Source: an uncultured Oscillospiraceae bacterium
GTDB taxonomy: Bacteria; Bacillota_A; Clostridia; Oscillospirales; Acutalibacteraceae
Assembly (NCBI GenBank): GCA_910587995.1
Contig: CAJUNS010000010.1
Location: 35,515 to 57,896 of the forward strand
Direction of reading: 5' to 3'
DNA length: 22,382 nucleotides
A program made the translations under genes and the position numbers. The notes beneath the pieces are model-generated. The model was given only the letters and a program-made list of their open reading frames with translations. It was not told the DNA's origin and ran no database searches. Each line of letters begins with the position of its first letter. Within the stretch, counting starts at the first letter, position 1. Below, in pieces: positions 1 through 6,396 of the stretch.

Positions 1-345
1 GAATAGTTCCCGTTTCCGGCTGGCTTCCCCGTGCGGCCGACGCTCTCTGGTACGCGTTGGGAATAGTTCCCGTTTCCGGCTGACTCCCCCGTGCGGCCGG
101 TGCTCTCTGGTACGCGTTGGGAATAGTTCCCGTTTCCGGCTGGCTTCCCCGTGCGGCCGACGCTCTCTGGTACGCGTTGGGAATAGTTCCCGTTTCCGGC
201 TGACTCCCCCGTGCGGCCGGTGCTCTCTGGTACGCGTTGGGAATAGTTCCCGTTTCCGGCTGGCTTCCCCGTGCGGCCGACGCTCTCTGGTACGCATTGG
301 GAATAGCGCCTGTTTCCGGTTGGCTCCTTCGAGCGGCTGTGCTCC
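1..345. repeat. 60-bp tandem repeat, five full units plus one degenerate unit, alternating A/B variants
   Basis: Units begin at 1, 61, 121, 181 and 241 and are exactly 60 bp. Units 1, 3 and 5 share one sequence version and units 2 and 4 another, differing at a handful of positions, so the true repeat is a 120-bp A-B doublet. A decayed sixth unit covers about 301-345. On the minus strand each unit encodes PNAYQRASAARGSQPETGTI, or the same with Ser8 changed to Pro; the other A/B differences are synonymous. More units may lie beyond the left edge. Confidence 0.97.
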
Positions 346-1027
346 GGCTCTGAGGCGCTGCCGCCGGTGTGTATTCCCGAACCGTGGGCGCTGGCTCCGC
401 TTCTACCGGCGGGGCGGCGGGAGCGGGCTTTGCTGGCGCGGGCCTAGCTCCTGTGTGGGATGACACGGCGGCTCCACGGCTCTCATGCACAGCGTTCATA
501 GAGGCCGTCTGCTGCTTGGCCTTGTGAAAATTCTCCTGGTTGATGTTCATAGGCGCCGCCGCTTCTGGGCGGCGGGAAGCGCTGTCGTTCCGGGACCCGC
601 CGCCGGTCCGGGGGAGATAGCCTGTGTTTGGCTCCGGCTGGTAGTCTCCTGTCCGGTCATAGGCCTGGGCCCCCTCCCGCTTGCCCCGGCGCTTGTTGTA
701 CTCCTCTTTGGAGACTTTTTTGATCACGGGCTTTTCCAGATAGACCATAAACAAACTCAGCAAAAAAAAGGCGGCGAAAGGCACAAATACATAAAGGGCC
801 GTTTTCAGGCTGATGTCGTCCAGCACGAACTTATAGAAAAAATACATGGCCCCGCCCCCAAACACCGCCAGCAGCGCCAGCACGTACACCAGGGGGGAGA
901 GGAAAATGTTCGAGATGCCCCCGCAGCGGGGGCACTGGTATTCGCCCTGCCGCTTTAAGGACCAGGTGCGAATGAGGTTCACCCGCTTTCTGCAATAGGG
1001 ACAGGCCGGTATTCCGATATAACGCAT
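1..1027 (-). CDS. Zinc-ribbon, two-helix membrane protein with 20-residue tandem-repeat tail (partial, runs off left edge)
   Basis: Reading leftward from an ATG at 1027, the frame stays open for 342 codons to the window edge, so the C-terminus is missing. Residues 9-35 hold two CxxC pairs (CPYC and CPRC), a zinc ribbon. Two hydrophobic helices follow (about 43-65 and 76-97), then a Lys/Arg-rich stretch, which suggests that N- and C-termini are both cytoplasmic. From about residue 100 the chain is low-complexity and rich in Ala, Pro, Arg and Ser. From residue 243 it becomes a 20-residue tandem repeat, preceded by one decayed copy. AAAGGTGG about 8 bases upstream supports the start. It lies downstream of remB on the same strand, where gyrB sits in Bacillus. 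I do not recognise the family beyond the zinc ribbon. Function is unknown; a membrane-anchored scaffold or regulator is only a guess. Confidence 0.8.
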   Translation of the reverse strand, partial: MRYIGIPACPYCRKRVNLIRTWSLKRQGEYQCPRCGGISNIFLSPLVYVLALLAVFGGGAMYFFYKFVLDDISLKTALYVFVPFAAFFLLSLFMVYLEKPVIKKVSKEEYNKRRGKREGAQAYDRTGDYQPEPNTGYLPRTGGGSRNDSASRRPEAAAPMNINQENFHKAKQQTASMNAVHESRGAAVSSHTGARPAPAKPAPAAPPVEAEPAPTVREYTPAAAPQSRSTAARRSQPETGAIPNAYQRASAARGSQPETGTIPNAYQRAPAARGSQPETGTIPNAYQRASAARGSQPETGTIPNAYQRAPAARGSQPETGTIPNAYQRASAARGSQPETGTI

Positions 1028-1067
1028 GCGATCGACCACCTTTTTCTTGAAATTTTCACAGGCATGC

Positions 1068-1092
1068 CTAACCCCGTTTGCCACGGGGTTAG
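1068..1092. other. Perfect 10-bp stem hairpin between remB and the zinc-ribbon gene
   Basis: CTAACCCCGT (1068-1077) and its exact complement (1083-1092) flank a five-base loop. Neither strand has a run of T after the stem, so it is not a standard intrinsic terminator. On the minus strand it lies about 40 bases upstream of the zinc-ribbon start and about 130 bases after remB. It could be a processing site, a weak terminator or an attenuator. Confidence 0.6.
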
Positions 1093-1219
1093 GATGGAAA
1101 CTTATGGTGCAAAGGCTTTTTAAAGAAGGATTCGGAAACCTCCCGCGGCTTAGGAGCTACGGCGTTGGAGCGCTTCTCCGCACCTCTGCGGGCTTTTGGG
1201 GCTTATGATCAAAATGCTT

Positions 1220-1504
1220 TCAGAGGCTCTCCCAGCCCGCCTTTTCTAAAATTCCGCCGTTCTGGCTGCGCTTGAGCAGGGTAGCGGGAGCCATTTGAGA
1301 AAGGTACACAGTCTCCCGCCCCTGGTCCCAGCACACAATGAAGGATTTCGGCAGCTCCCTGGTCACATCCACCACACGGCCCTCCTTCTGGGCCCGGGCC
1401 AAAAACTCCCGGGTGTGTTTGGAAACGGTAGAGTTGTCTAAATCAAACACACCCACCACCGTATTGGCCGCCACAATGGTATCTTTCCCCAAATGCAGGT
1501 ACAT
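1220..1504 (-). CDS. remB: RemB/YaaB-type (DUF370) regulator
   Basis: A 94-residue protein starting MYLHLGKDTIVAANTVVGVF, closely resembling Bacillus YaaB/RemB in length, N-terminus and position after recF. The family (DUF370, RemA/RemB-like) is known for small DNA-binding regulators linked to extracellular matrix genes in Bacillus. Its targets here are unknown. It starts 30 bases after the recF stop, so it is probably the next gene of the dnaA-dnaN-yaaA-recF operon. The ribosome site (TTTGGAAAA directly before ATG) is weak, but the homologous N-terminus fixes the start. The C-terminal segment after about residue 70 (LKRSQNGGILEKAGWESL) is typical of the family. Name confidence is good; the biological role is inferred. 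Confidence 0.85.
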   Translation of the reverse strand: MYLHLGKDTIVAANTVVGVFDLDNSTVSKHTREFLARAQKEGRVVDVTRELPKSFIVCWDQGRETVYLSQMAPATLLKRSQNGGILEKAGWESL

Positions 1505-1534
1505 TTTTCCAAATCCCGCCTATTTTTCCAAAAT

Positions 1535-2659
1535 TTAGCTGACTTTTTCCGGATACACGGTCCCATTCTCCACCCGAAAGCGCATGCCGGTCTCCATAAG
1601 CCCCACGGTCTCCGGGCTGCAGCAGGTGATGAACACCTGACGCCCGTGAAGATGGTTCAGCAGGTAGTCCTGCCGCTGCTGGTCCAGCTCACTCATCACA
1701 TCGTCCAGCAGCACGATGGGGGTCTCGCCGGAAACGCCGGAGAGCACCTGGGCCTCCGCCAGCTTCATGGCCAGCACAGCGCTTCTCTGCTGGCCCTGGG
1801 ACCCATAGGCCCGGGCCGCCACGCTGTCAATGGAAATCCGCAGGTCGTCCCGGTGGGGCCCCGCCGAGGTAAAGCCGCTGCGCCCATCCGAGGCCCGGGT
1901 GCGCTCCAGCTCCTTATAAAACAGCGCTTCCGTCTCTTCCGGGCTCCCGCCTCCCGGCGCCGAGGGGGCATAGTCCACAGCTACCTGCTCCCGGCCCCGG
2001 GCAATGCCTCCATAAATTTCCTGGACCTCCGGTCCAAGGCGTTCCACGTAGCGGCGGCGCTCCTCCATTACTTGAGCGCCCAGCTTGGCCAGGCGCAGGT
2101 CCCAGACCTCCAGCGTGTCCCGCAGGTCGGGATATTTTGCCAAGTCCTTTAAAAGGGCGTTGCGCTGCAGCAGCGCCCGCTGGTAGGCGTGGAGCACAGA
2201 GGCATAGCCGGGCTTGATCTGACAGAGGGCCCCATCCAAAAAGCCCCGCCGCCGGGCGGGCCCCTCCTTCACCAGCAGCAAGTGCTCAGGAGAAAAAATC
2301 ACCGCCCGCACCTTGCCCATCAGGGCTGACCCGGTCTTTTTTTTCACACCGTTGATCACACTGCTCCGGCGCCCGTTTTCGATGAAAAGCTGGGCCTTCT
2401 GCTCCCGGCCCTCGCTGAAAAAATCCAGGGCCAGGGCGGCGGCGGGGCTGTTTTTTCCGGTTTTTGGGTCCAGGCGGGGAAGCTCGCTGTCTTTCGAGCC
2501 CCGGAAGGAGTGTCCGCCGGTAAAGAGCCAGAGGGATTCCAACAGGTTGGTTTTTCCCTGAGCATTGCCGCCGTAGATAACATTGACGCCCTGGCAGGGG
2601 AAGAGCTCGGCCTCGGCCAGATTGCGGTAGTTGCGGGAAGAAACCCGAGTGACGTACAT
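1535..2659 (-). CDS. recF: DNA replication and repair protein RecF
   Basis: A 374-residue SMC-like ATPase that helps load RecA onto gapped DNA, with RecO and RecR, at the replication fork. Walker A is at residues 30-38 (GGNAQGKTN), the ABC signature at 285-293 (YGSQGQQRS) and Walker B at about 317-326 (LLDDVMSELD). These and the length are standard for RecF. AAAGGGA about seven bases before the ATG supports the start. It lies between yaaA and remB on the same strand, as in Bacillus. No sign of damage. Confidence 0.97.
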   Translation of the reverse strand: MYVTRVSSRNYRNLAEAELFPCQGVNVIYGGNAQGKTNLLESLWLFTGGHSFRGSKDSELPRLDPKTGKNSPAAALALDFFSEGREQKAQLFIENGRRSSVINGVKKKTGSALMGKVRAVIFSPEHLLLVKEGPARRRGFLDGALCQIKPGYASVLHAYQRALLQRNALLKDLAKYPDLRDTLEVWDLRLAKLGAQVMEERRRYVERLGPEVQEIYGGIARGREQVAVDYAPSAPGGGSPEETEALFYKELERTRASDGRSGFTSAGPHRDDLRISIDSVAARAYGSQGQQRSAVLAMKLAEAQVLSGVSGETPIVLLDDVMSELDQQRQDYLLNHLHGRQVFITCCSPETVGLMETGMRFRVENGTVYPEKVS

Positions 2660-2734
2660 AAAGCATCCCTTTCTGAAAACAATTGACGGGCAAAAGCCAA
2701 CCGGACGGAGCGGGGGAGGTTCTGGAAAGCGCTG

Positions 2735-2755
2735 GGCTTCATGGAAGATGAAGCC
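2735..2755. other. 8-bp stem hairpin in the yaaA-recF gap
   Basis: GGCTTCAT and ATGAAGCC flank a five-base loop in the 146-base gap between yaaA and recF. There is no T-run, so termination is unlikely. It may be an mRNA processing or stability element in the dnaA-recF transcript. A similar but imperfect GCTTC/GAAGC hairpin lies at about 20583-20598 before serS. Confidence 0.5.
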
Positions 2756-2805
2756 AGGGGCTCTTCCAAAATTTTACCCGTCTGTACGCCGGATACTCTG
2801 GGGGC

Positions 2806-3021
2806 TTACTGGCCCTGGGCCACCTGCCAGCTCTTCCCGCCGGCTTCCACGCTGTCGCCGGGCCGCAGCTTCTTGCCCCGCATCTGGCAGACCTCGCCGT
2901 TCACCTTCACCAGGCCCGCCTGTACCGCCGCCTTGGCCTGGCCGCCTGTGTCCGCCAAACCGGCCAGCTTGAGAAAAGAATCCAGTTTAATATATTCCGT
3001 TTGTATGATAATGACTTCCAT
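2806..3021 (-). CDS. yaaA: S4-domain RNA-binding protein YaaA
   Basis: A 71-residue S4-like domain protein. The stretch LDSFLKLAGLADTGGQAKAA followed by VKVNGEVCQMRGKKLRPGD is the S4 RNA-binding fold, matching Bacillus YaaA and its place between dnaN and recF. A longer frame starts at 3033, two bases from the dnaN stop region, but lacks a ribosome site. The ATG at 3021 has GGAGAGG just before it and aligns with the Bacillus N-terminus, so I prefer it. The family is thought to act on ribosomes or ribosomal RNA; the exact role is not known. Confidence 0.85.
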   Translation of the reverse strand: MEVIIIQTEYIKLDSFLKLAGLADTGGQAKAAVQAGLVKVNGEVCQMRGKKLRPGDSVEAGGKSWQVAQGQ

Positions 3022-3037
3022 AGCCCTCTCCATCCGG

Positions 3038-4141
3038 TCAGTCGTTCTTCAGCCGCACCGGCAGCACCAAAAACAGGAAGCTGTCTCCCTCTTTGGGCTG
3101 CACGGTCATGGGGCTCAGGGGGCCGCTCAGGCCGACCTTAATCTCGTCGCACTCCGTATTTTTCAGCGCGTCCAGCAAATACCGGTTGTTAAAGCCGATC
3201 TCCACGTCCTCGCCCTCCATCTCCACGCTGAGCTGGTCGCTGGCCCGGCCCATGGAGGTGGTGCACAGCAGCCGGATTTCTCCGCCGGAGAACGTGCACC
3301 GCACCGGGCTCTTCAGCCGGTCTGTAATCAGCAGGGAAACCCGTTCCACGCTCTCAATGGCTTCCCGGGAGCGCAGCATTACATTGGTTTTGCTGGCCGA
3401 GGGAATGGTGGCCTTGTAGTTGAGGAATTCACCCTCCAACAGGCTGGAAATCACCGTGTAATTGTCGATTTTAAATAAAATATGCCGTTGTCCAGCGGAA
3501 ATCTCCACCACATCCTCCGAGTCCTTCAACAGCTTGAGGATTTCCGCCAAGGTCTTGCCCGGCACCACAAAGGAGAGCTTCTCGGAAAACTCCACCGGCT
3601 CCGTGCGTTTGGCCAAACGGTAGCCATCCACCGAGACCACGTCCAGCTGGCCGTTTTCCAGGCTGAACAGGCTGCCCTGATGAATGGGCTTGGCATCGCT
3701 TTCCGCCACGGCAAAAACAGTCTGGCGGATCATGCTTTTTAACACGCTGCCGGGCAGCTCCAGTTTGGTGGAGTCGGCCAGTTTCGGCAGCTCGGGAAAT
3801 TCTACAGCGGGAATGCCGATGATGGAAAACTTGCTGCATCCGCTTTCAATGGAGGCAATGTCTTTTTCATCCACCGTAACGGAAACCGCGTCGTCAGGAG
3901 TGCGGCGGACAATGTCGGAAAAAAGCTTTGCGTTCAGCACAGATTTGCCCGGCTCTGAAACCCGGGCGGGAATTAAAGTGGTAATGCCCAGCTCCAGGTC
4001 ATAGGCGCACAGCTCCAGGCCGTTTTCACCGGCACTGAGAAGAATGCCCTCCAGGGCTGGAATGGAGGTTTTGGCGGACACAGCCCGTTGAATATTGGAA
4101 ACCGCGTCGGTGATTTCTTTTCGATTGACAGTAAATTGCAT
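3038..4141 (-). CDS. dnaN: DNA polymerase III beta sliding clamp
   Basis: A 367-residue sliding clamp, the usual length for three clamp domains of about 120 residues each. It begins MQFTVNRKEITDAVSNIQRA and ends with MTVQPKEGDSFLFLVLPVRL, close to the conserved MPMRL-type C-terminus. It forms a dimeric ring that tethers the replicative polymerase and recruits repair and initiation-control partners. An upstream in-frame ATG at 4174 exists, but AAGGAG lies inside that extension, 11 bases before 4141, and homologues begin at MQF. The gene follows dnaA on the same strand, separated by the origin region. Confidence 0.97.
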   Translation of the reverse strand: MQFTVNRKEITDAVSNIQRAVSAKTSIPALEGILLSAGENGLELCAYDLELGITTLIPARVSEPGKSVLNAKLFSDIVRRTPDDAVSVTVDEKDIASIESGCSKFSIIGIPAVEFPELPKLADSTKLELPGSVLKSMIRQTVFAVAESDAKPIHQGSLFSLENGQLDVVSVDGYRLAKRTEPVEFSEKLSFVVPGKTLAEILKLLKDSEDVVEISAGQRHILFKIDNYTVISSLLEGEFLNYKATIPSASKTNVMLRSREAIESVERVSLLITDRLKSPVRCTFSGGEIRLLCTTSMGRASDQLSVEMEGEDVEIGFNNRYLLDALKNTECDEIKVGLSGPLSPMTVQPKEGDSFLFLVLPVRLKND

Positions 4142-4295
4142 AAGCTTTGTATCTCCTTGTGTTTGATGAATCATAATTTTTTGTTTTCATACAGAATAAC
4201 TTTTCCCTTACTTCCAAAAGGCCCGCTGTCTCCTCCAGCCTTGTTCAGAGCACCTAGCTCCCCAAAAGCACATTTCTTACTCTTTTTTTCTTTCT

Positions 4296-4316
4296 TAGAT
4301 TTAGAAGTAGTAATAG
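4296..4316 (+). other. DnaA-trio array (origin unwinding element)
   Basis: Reading 5' to 3' the triplets are TAG, ATT, TAG, AAG, TAG, TAA, TAG. They are followed by GGGC and a tandem pair of DnaA boxes at 4321-4338. DnaA-trios are TAG/TAA-type triplets that guide a DnaA filament from the double-stranded boxes onto one strand to open the origin. Spacing and polarity match that model. The T-rich stretch 4273-4295 would be the start of the unwinding element. Confidence 0.8.
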
Positions 4317-4427
4317 GGGCTGTGGATTCTGTGGAAATCGTTGCCTCCCCTGGAAAAGCCTGGGTTTTTGCCCTTCGCGCTCTCCACTTTCTCCTGTGGA
4401 CAAATTTCTCAAACTGTGAAAGGCTCT

Positions 4428-4474
4428 TTCCACATTCCACGCCCCGTGGAAAATCTCATGTGGAATGTGGAGGA
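4428..4474. repeat. Inverted repeat carrying DnaA-box-like sequences, downstream of dnaA
   Basis: CCACATTCCAC (4430-4440) and its exact complement (4460-4470) form an 11-bp inverted repeat with a 19-base gap. A second, mutually exclusive hairpin uses TTCCAC (4435-4440) and GTGGAA (4446-4451) with a five-base loop. Both arms contain DnaA-box-like TCCACA cores. On the dnaA transcript it lies just after the stop, but no T-run follows, so termination is uncertain. Confidence 0.65.
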
Positions 4475-4485
4475 AAAGTGGAATC

Positions 4486-5793
4486 TTACCGGTTCTGAAT
4501 GTTCTTGATAATGTCCTCTACCGTGTCCTTTGTGTGGGCCTCTTTTTCCAGCCGGTCTTCCATCTGGTGCAGGGCGTACACCACGGTGGAGTGGTCCCGG
4601 CCTCCAAAGGTCTGGCCGATTTCCACCATCGGCATGCTGGTGATCTCCCGCACCACGTACATGGCCACCTGCCGGGCCTTGGACACCGCCGCGTTCCGCT
4701 TTTGGGAGCGGATGTCCTCCGGCGTGACCTGGTAGGTCCGGGCGACTTCCTCAATAATCTTGTCAACCGTCACCGGGGTGGGCTGAGAGTTGTTGATGAT
4801 GTCGCTGATGGCCGTTTGGGCGGTGACAATGTTTACGGGGCGGCCCTCCAGCAGATGGAAGGCCCGCAGCTTCTTCACAGCGCCCTCCAGCTGGCGGATG
4901 TTGTTTTTCAGCTTGTTGGCGATGTATTCGCATACATTTTCAGGAATGTCAAAGTCAAAGCTTTCCGCCTTGCGCCGGATGATGGCCACCCGGGTTTCAA
5001 ATTCCGGAGTCTGCACATCGGCGGTCAGGCCCCACTCGAAGCGGTTTTTCATCCGGTCCTCCAAAGTGGCAATGTCCCGGGGCGGCCGGTCCGAGGTGAG
5101 CACAATCTGTTTTTTGGCCTCGTACAGGGTGTTGAAGGTGTGGAAGAATTCCTCTTGGGTAGAGACCTTTCCGCCAATAAACTGGATGTCGTCCACCAGC
5201 AGCAGGTCGGCGCTGCGGTATTTGGCCCGCAGGGCCTGGGTGGTGCCTTTGGCAATGGCGTCGATGACTTCGTTGGTAAAGTCCTCGCTTTTTACATACA
5301 CCACGCTGCGGTTTGGAAAATTGTTTTTAAATTCTTTGGAGACCGCCGAGAGCAGGTGGGTTTTGCCTAGGCCGGAGTTTCCATAAATGAACAGCGGGTT
5401 ATACAAAATGGCGGGCTTGCTGGCCACCGCCTGACAGGCCGCGTGGGCAAACCGGTTGGACGGACCCACCACGAAGGTTTCAAAGGTCAGCTCATAGCCA
5501 TCGTCCTGGGGGGTGTTCTCCCCGGGCTGAATTTCTTTTTCTTCGGTAACGGTGATCTGAAAGCCAATGTTTTCCCCAAAAACGTTTTTCAAGGCCCGCT
5601 GCAAAAGATCGCTGTAGCAGCGCAGCAAGGTCTGCTTGTGAAAGTCGTTTGGCGCCTCAATGACCGCGGTTCCCTGGTCAAAGTCCAGCGAGACGGGCTT
5701 GAGGCGGCTGAACCAGGTTTTGTAGGCTACGTCCGTAATCTGCGACTTACAATAGCCGCACACAATTTCCCATGCTTGTTCGAAAGAATCCAA
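4486..5793 (-). CDS. dnaA: Chromosomal replication initiator protein DnaA
   Basis: AAA+ initiator that binds DnaA boxes and opens the origin. Domain I is residues 1 to about 80, followed by a short linker. Walker A is at about 138-145 (GNSGLGKT), Walker B at about 200-205 (VDDIQF), and the domain IV box-binding signature GRDHST lies near 398-403. About 435 residues, slightly short because domain II is small. I choose a TTG start at 5793: GGAGGG sits seven bases before it and the protein then begins (M)DSFEQAWE, as in relatives. The in-frame ATG at 5808 places that ribosome site inside the gene and has no good site of its own. Transcribed from the promoter at 5871-5899, leading the dnaA-dnaN-yaaA-recF-remB set. 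Confidence 0.97.
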   Translation of the reverse strand: MDSFEQAWEIVCGYCKSQITDVAYKTWFSRLKPVSLDFDQGTAVIEAPNDFHKQTLLRCYSDLLQRALKNVFGENIGFQITVTEEKEIQPGENTPQDDGYELTFETFVVGPSNRFAHAACQAVASKPAILYNPLFIYGNSGLGKTHLLSAVSKEFKNNFPNRSVVYVKSEDFTNEVIDAIAKGTTQALRAKYRSADLLLVDDIQFIGGKVSTQEEFFHTFNTLYEAKKQIVLTSDRPPRDIATLEDRMKNRFEWGLTADVQTPEFETRVAIIRRKAESFDFDIPENVCEYIANKLKNNIRQLEGAVKKLRAFHLLEGRPVNIVTAQTAISDIINNSQPTPVTVDKIIEEVARTYQVTPEDIRSQKRNAAVSKARQVAMYVVREITSMPMVEIGQTFGGRDHSTVVYALHQMEDRLEKEAHTKDTVEDIIKNIQNR

Positions 5794-5818
5794 CGAAATA
5801 CCCTCCATTTTTCATTTT

Positions 5819-5838
5819 AGGCGGCATGGCGTCCGCCT
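5819..5838. other. Small hairpin in the dnaA 5' leader
   Basis: AGGCGG (5819-5824) pairs with CCGCCT (5833-5838) around an eight-base loop. It lies in the predicted dnaA leader, about 25-45 bases upstream of the start codon, and could modulate translation or mRNA stability. Confidence 0.45.
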
Positions 5839-5870
5839 ATCCCCATTTATAAAACTAGTTTACAGAAAAC

Positions 5871-5899
5871 AGTATAGCACAGCTCCGAAGGATTTTCAA
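5871..5899 (-). promoter_or_regulatory. Sigma-A promoter for the dnaA operon
   Basis: On the minus strand, TTGAAA (5894-5899) and TATACT (5871-5876) are separated by exactly 17 bases. Expected transcription start is near 5864, giving a leader of about 70 bases. No DnaA box overlaps the promoter itself; the nearest good one is at 6032. Confidence 0.85.
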
Positions 5900-6031
5900 T
5901 AGTTTTCAACATTGGGGAAAGGCAACTCTGAAAAACTTTGGCGGTTCATGGCAGGGGCCGGAAAGCCATGGCCACAAGCCCTGGTTTTTGGCGGGGTTCC
6001 ACCCGGAACCCCTTGGGTTGGGAGCGCTGGG

Positions 6032-6040
6032 TTTTCCACA
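6032..6040 (+). other. DnaA box upstream of dnaA
   Basis: TTTTCCACA, one base from TTATCCACA, followed by an AT-rich stretch (6041-6065). In Bacillus a second box cluster lies upstream of dnaA; here I see only this one good match, so it may be a remnant or a regulatory site. Confidence 0.5.
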
Positions 6041-6102
6041 TAAATCAATTTCAAAAAATTTTTTGCCCTTCTCTTACCTTTTGGGGAGATAGAGGGGGAG
6101 GG

Positions 6103-6167
6103 TCCGTTTCGGAGGGCTTTTTGTGTTCCCCCGCCCGTAGGGCGGGGGAACACAAATGATTATCTCT
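6103..6167 (+). repeat. Dispersed palindromic element, copy 1 (forward)
   Basis: Left flank TCCGTTTCGGAGGGC, then a hairpin with perfect 14-bp arms (6123-6136 and 6140-6153), loop GTA, extendable to 17 bp by T/A pairs, then right flank GATTATCTCT. The same parts recur at 16711, 18424 and 20488. It lies in the 603-base dnaA/MBOAT gap, between the divergent promoters. A-rich rather than T-rich sequence follows the stem. Confidence 0.88.
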
Positions 6168-6179
6168 AGAGGCGGGGGG

Positions 6180-6208
6180 TAGACGAGGGGGGCGGTTTCT
6201 GATATACT
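6180..6208 (+). promoter_or_regulatory. Candidate sigma-A promoter for the MBOAT cassette
   Basis: TAGACG (4 of 6 matches to TTGACA) and TATACT (6203-6208) with a 17-base spacer. Transcription would start near 6215, leaving a leader of about 180 bases in which I see no recognised riboswitch. The rest of 5900-6180 holds the DnaA box and the palindromic element but no gene. Confidence 0.5.
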
Positions 6209-6396
6209 ATATAAAATGTGTTTATATTTTGAAGCAATGGCAAATGCGAAAGTGCGCGGCGCTGGTCCAGGGACTGTTCAGCCTGTTTGCCTCTAAGGGA
6301 TGGGCCCAAGGGTTTATCGTTAGATTGCTACCGCGCTTATGGTTTGTTTTTTTATCTTACTCTTTTTTATTTGTTTTTTGAGAGGTGGTTTCTTTT

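Larger units (their letters stand above)
4142..4485. other. oriC: Replication origin segment (oriC) between dnaA and dnaN
   Basis: This 344-base gap contains no convincing gene. It holds a cluster of DnaA-box-like 9-mers on the dnaA side: 4321-4329, 4330-4338, 4395-4403 (TGTGGACAA, one base from the TTATCCACA consensus when complemented), 4426-4434, 4459-4467. Next to them are a short G-run, DnaA-trios at 4296-4316 and a T-rich flank toward dnaN. The order boxes, GC patch, trios, AT-rich region is that of the Bacillus basal unwinding system, in the same orientation relative to dnaA and dnaN. Divergent gene orientation around 4-6 kb supports origin status. Confidence 0.85.

Noticed and set aside
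1..345. CRISPR-like regular array
   Set aside because: Units are contiguous 60-bp repeats with no unique spacers and they read through as an open minus-strand frame.
485..958. 157-residue plus-strand open frame
   Set aside because: It lies opposite the zinc-ribbon gene, is Arg/Gly/Pro-skewed and has no domain; a shadow of GC-rich coding DNA.
4171..4440. 89-residue minus-strand open frame in the dnaA-dnaN gap
   Set aside because: It overlaps the DnaA boxes and trios, is low-complexity Lys/Ser/Thr and lacks a ribosome site.
4465..5370. 301-residue plus-strand open frame
   Set aside because: Entirely antisense to dnaA, with His/Val/Gly-skewed composition and no recognisable motif.
6123..6153. 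Palindromic element hairpin as an ordinary intrinsic terminator
   Set aside because: A-rich, not T-rich, sequence follows the stem in both orientations, and conserved flanks extend far beyond the stem.
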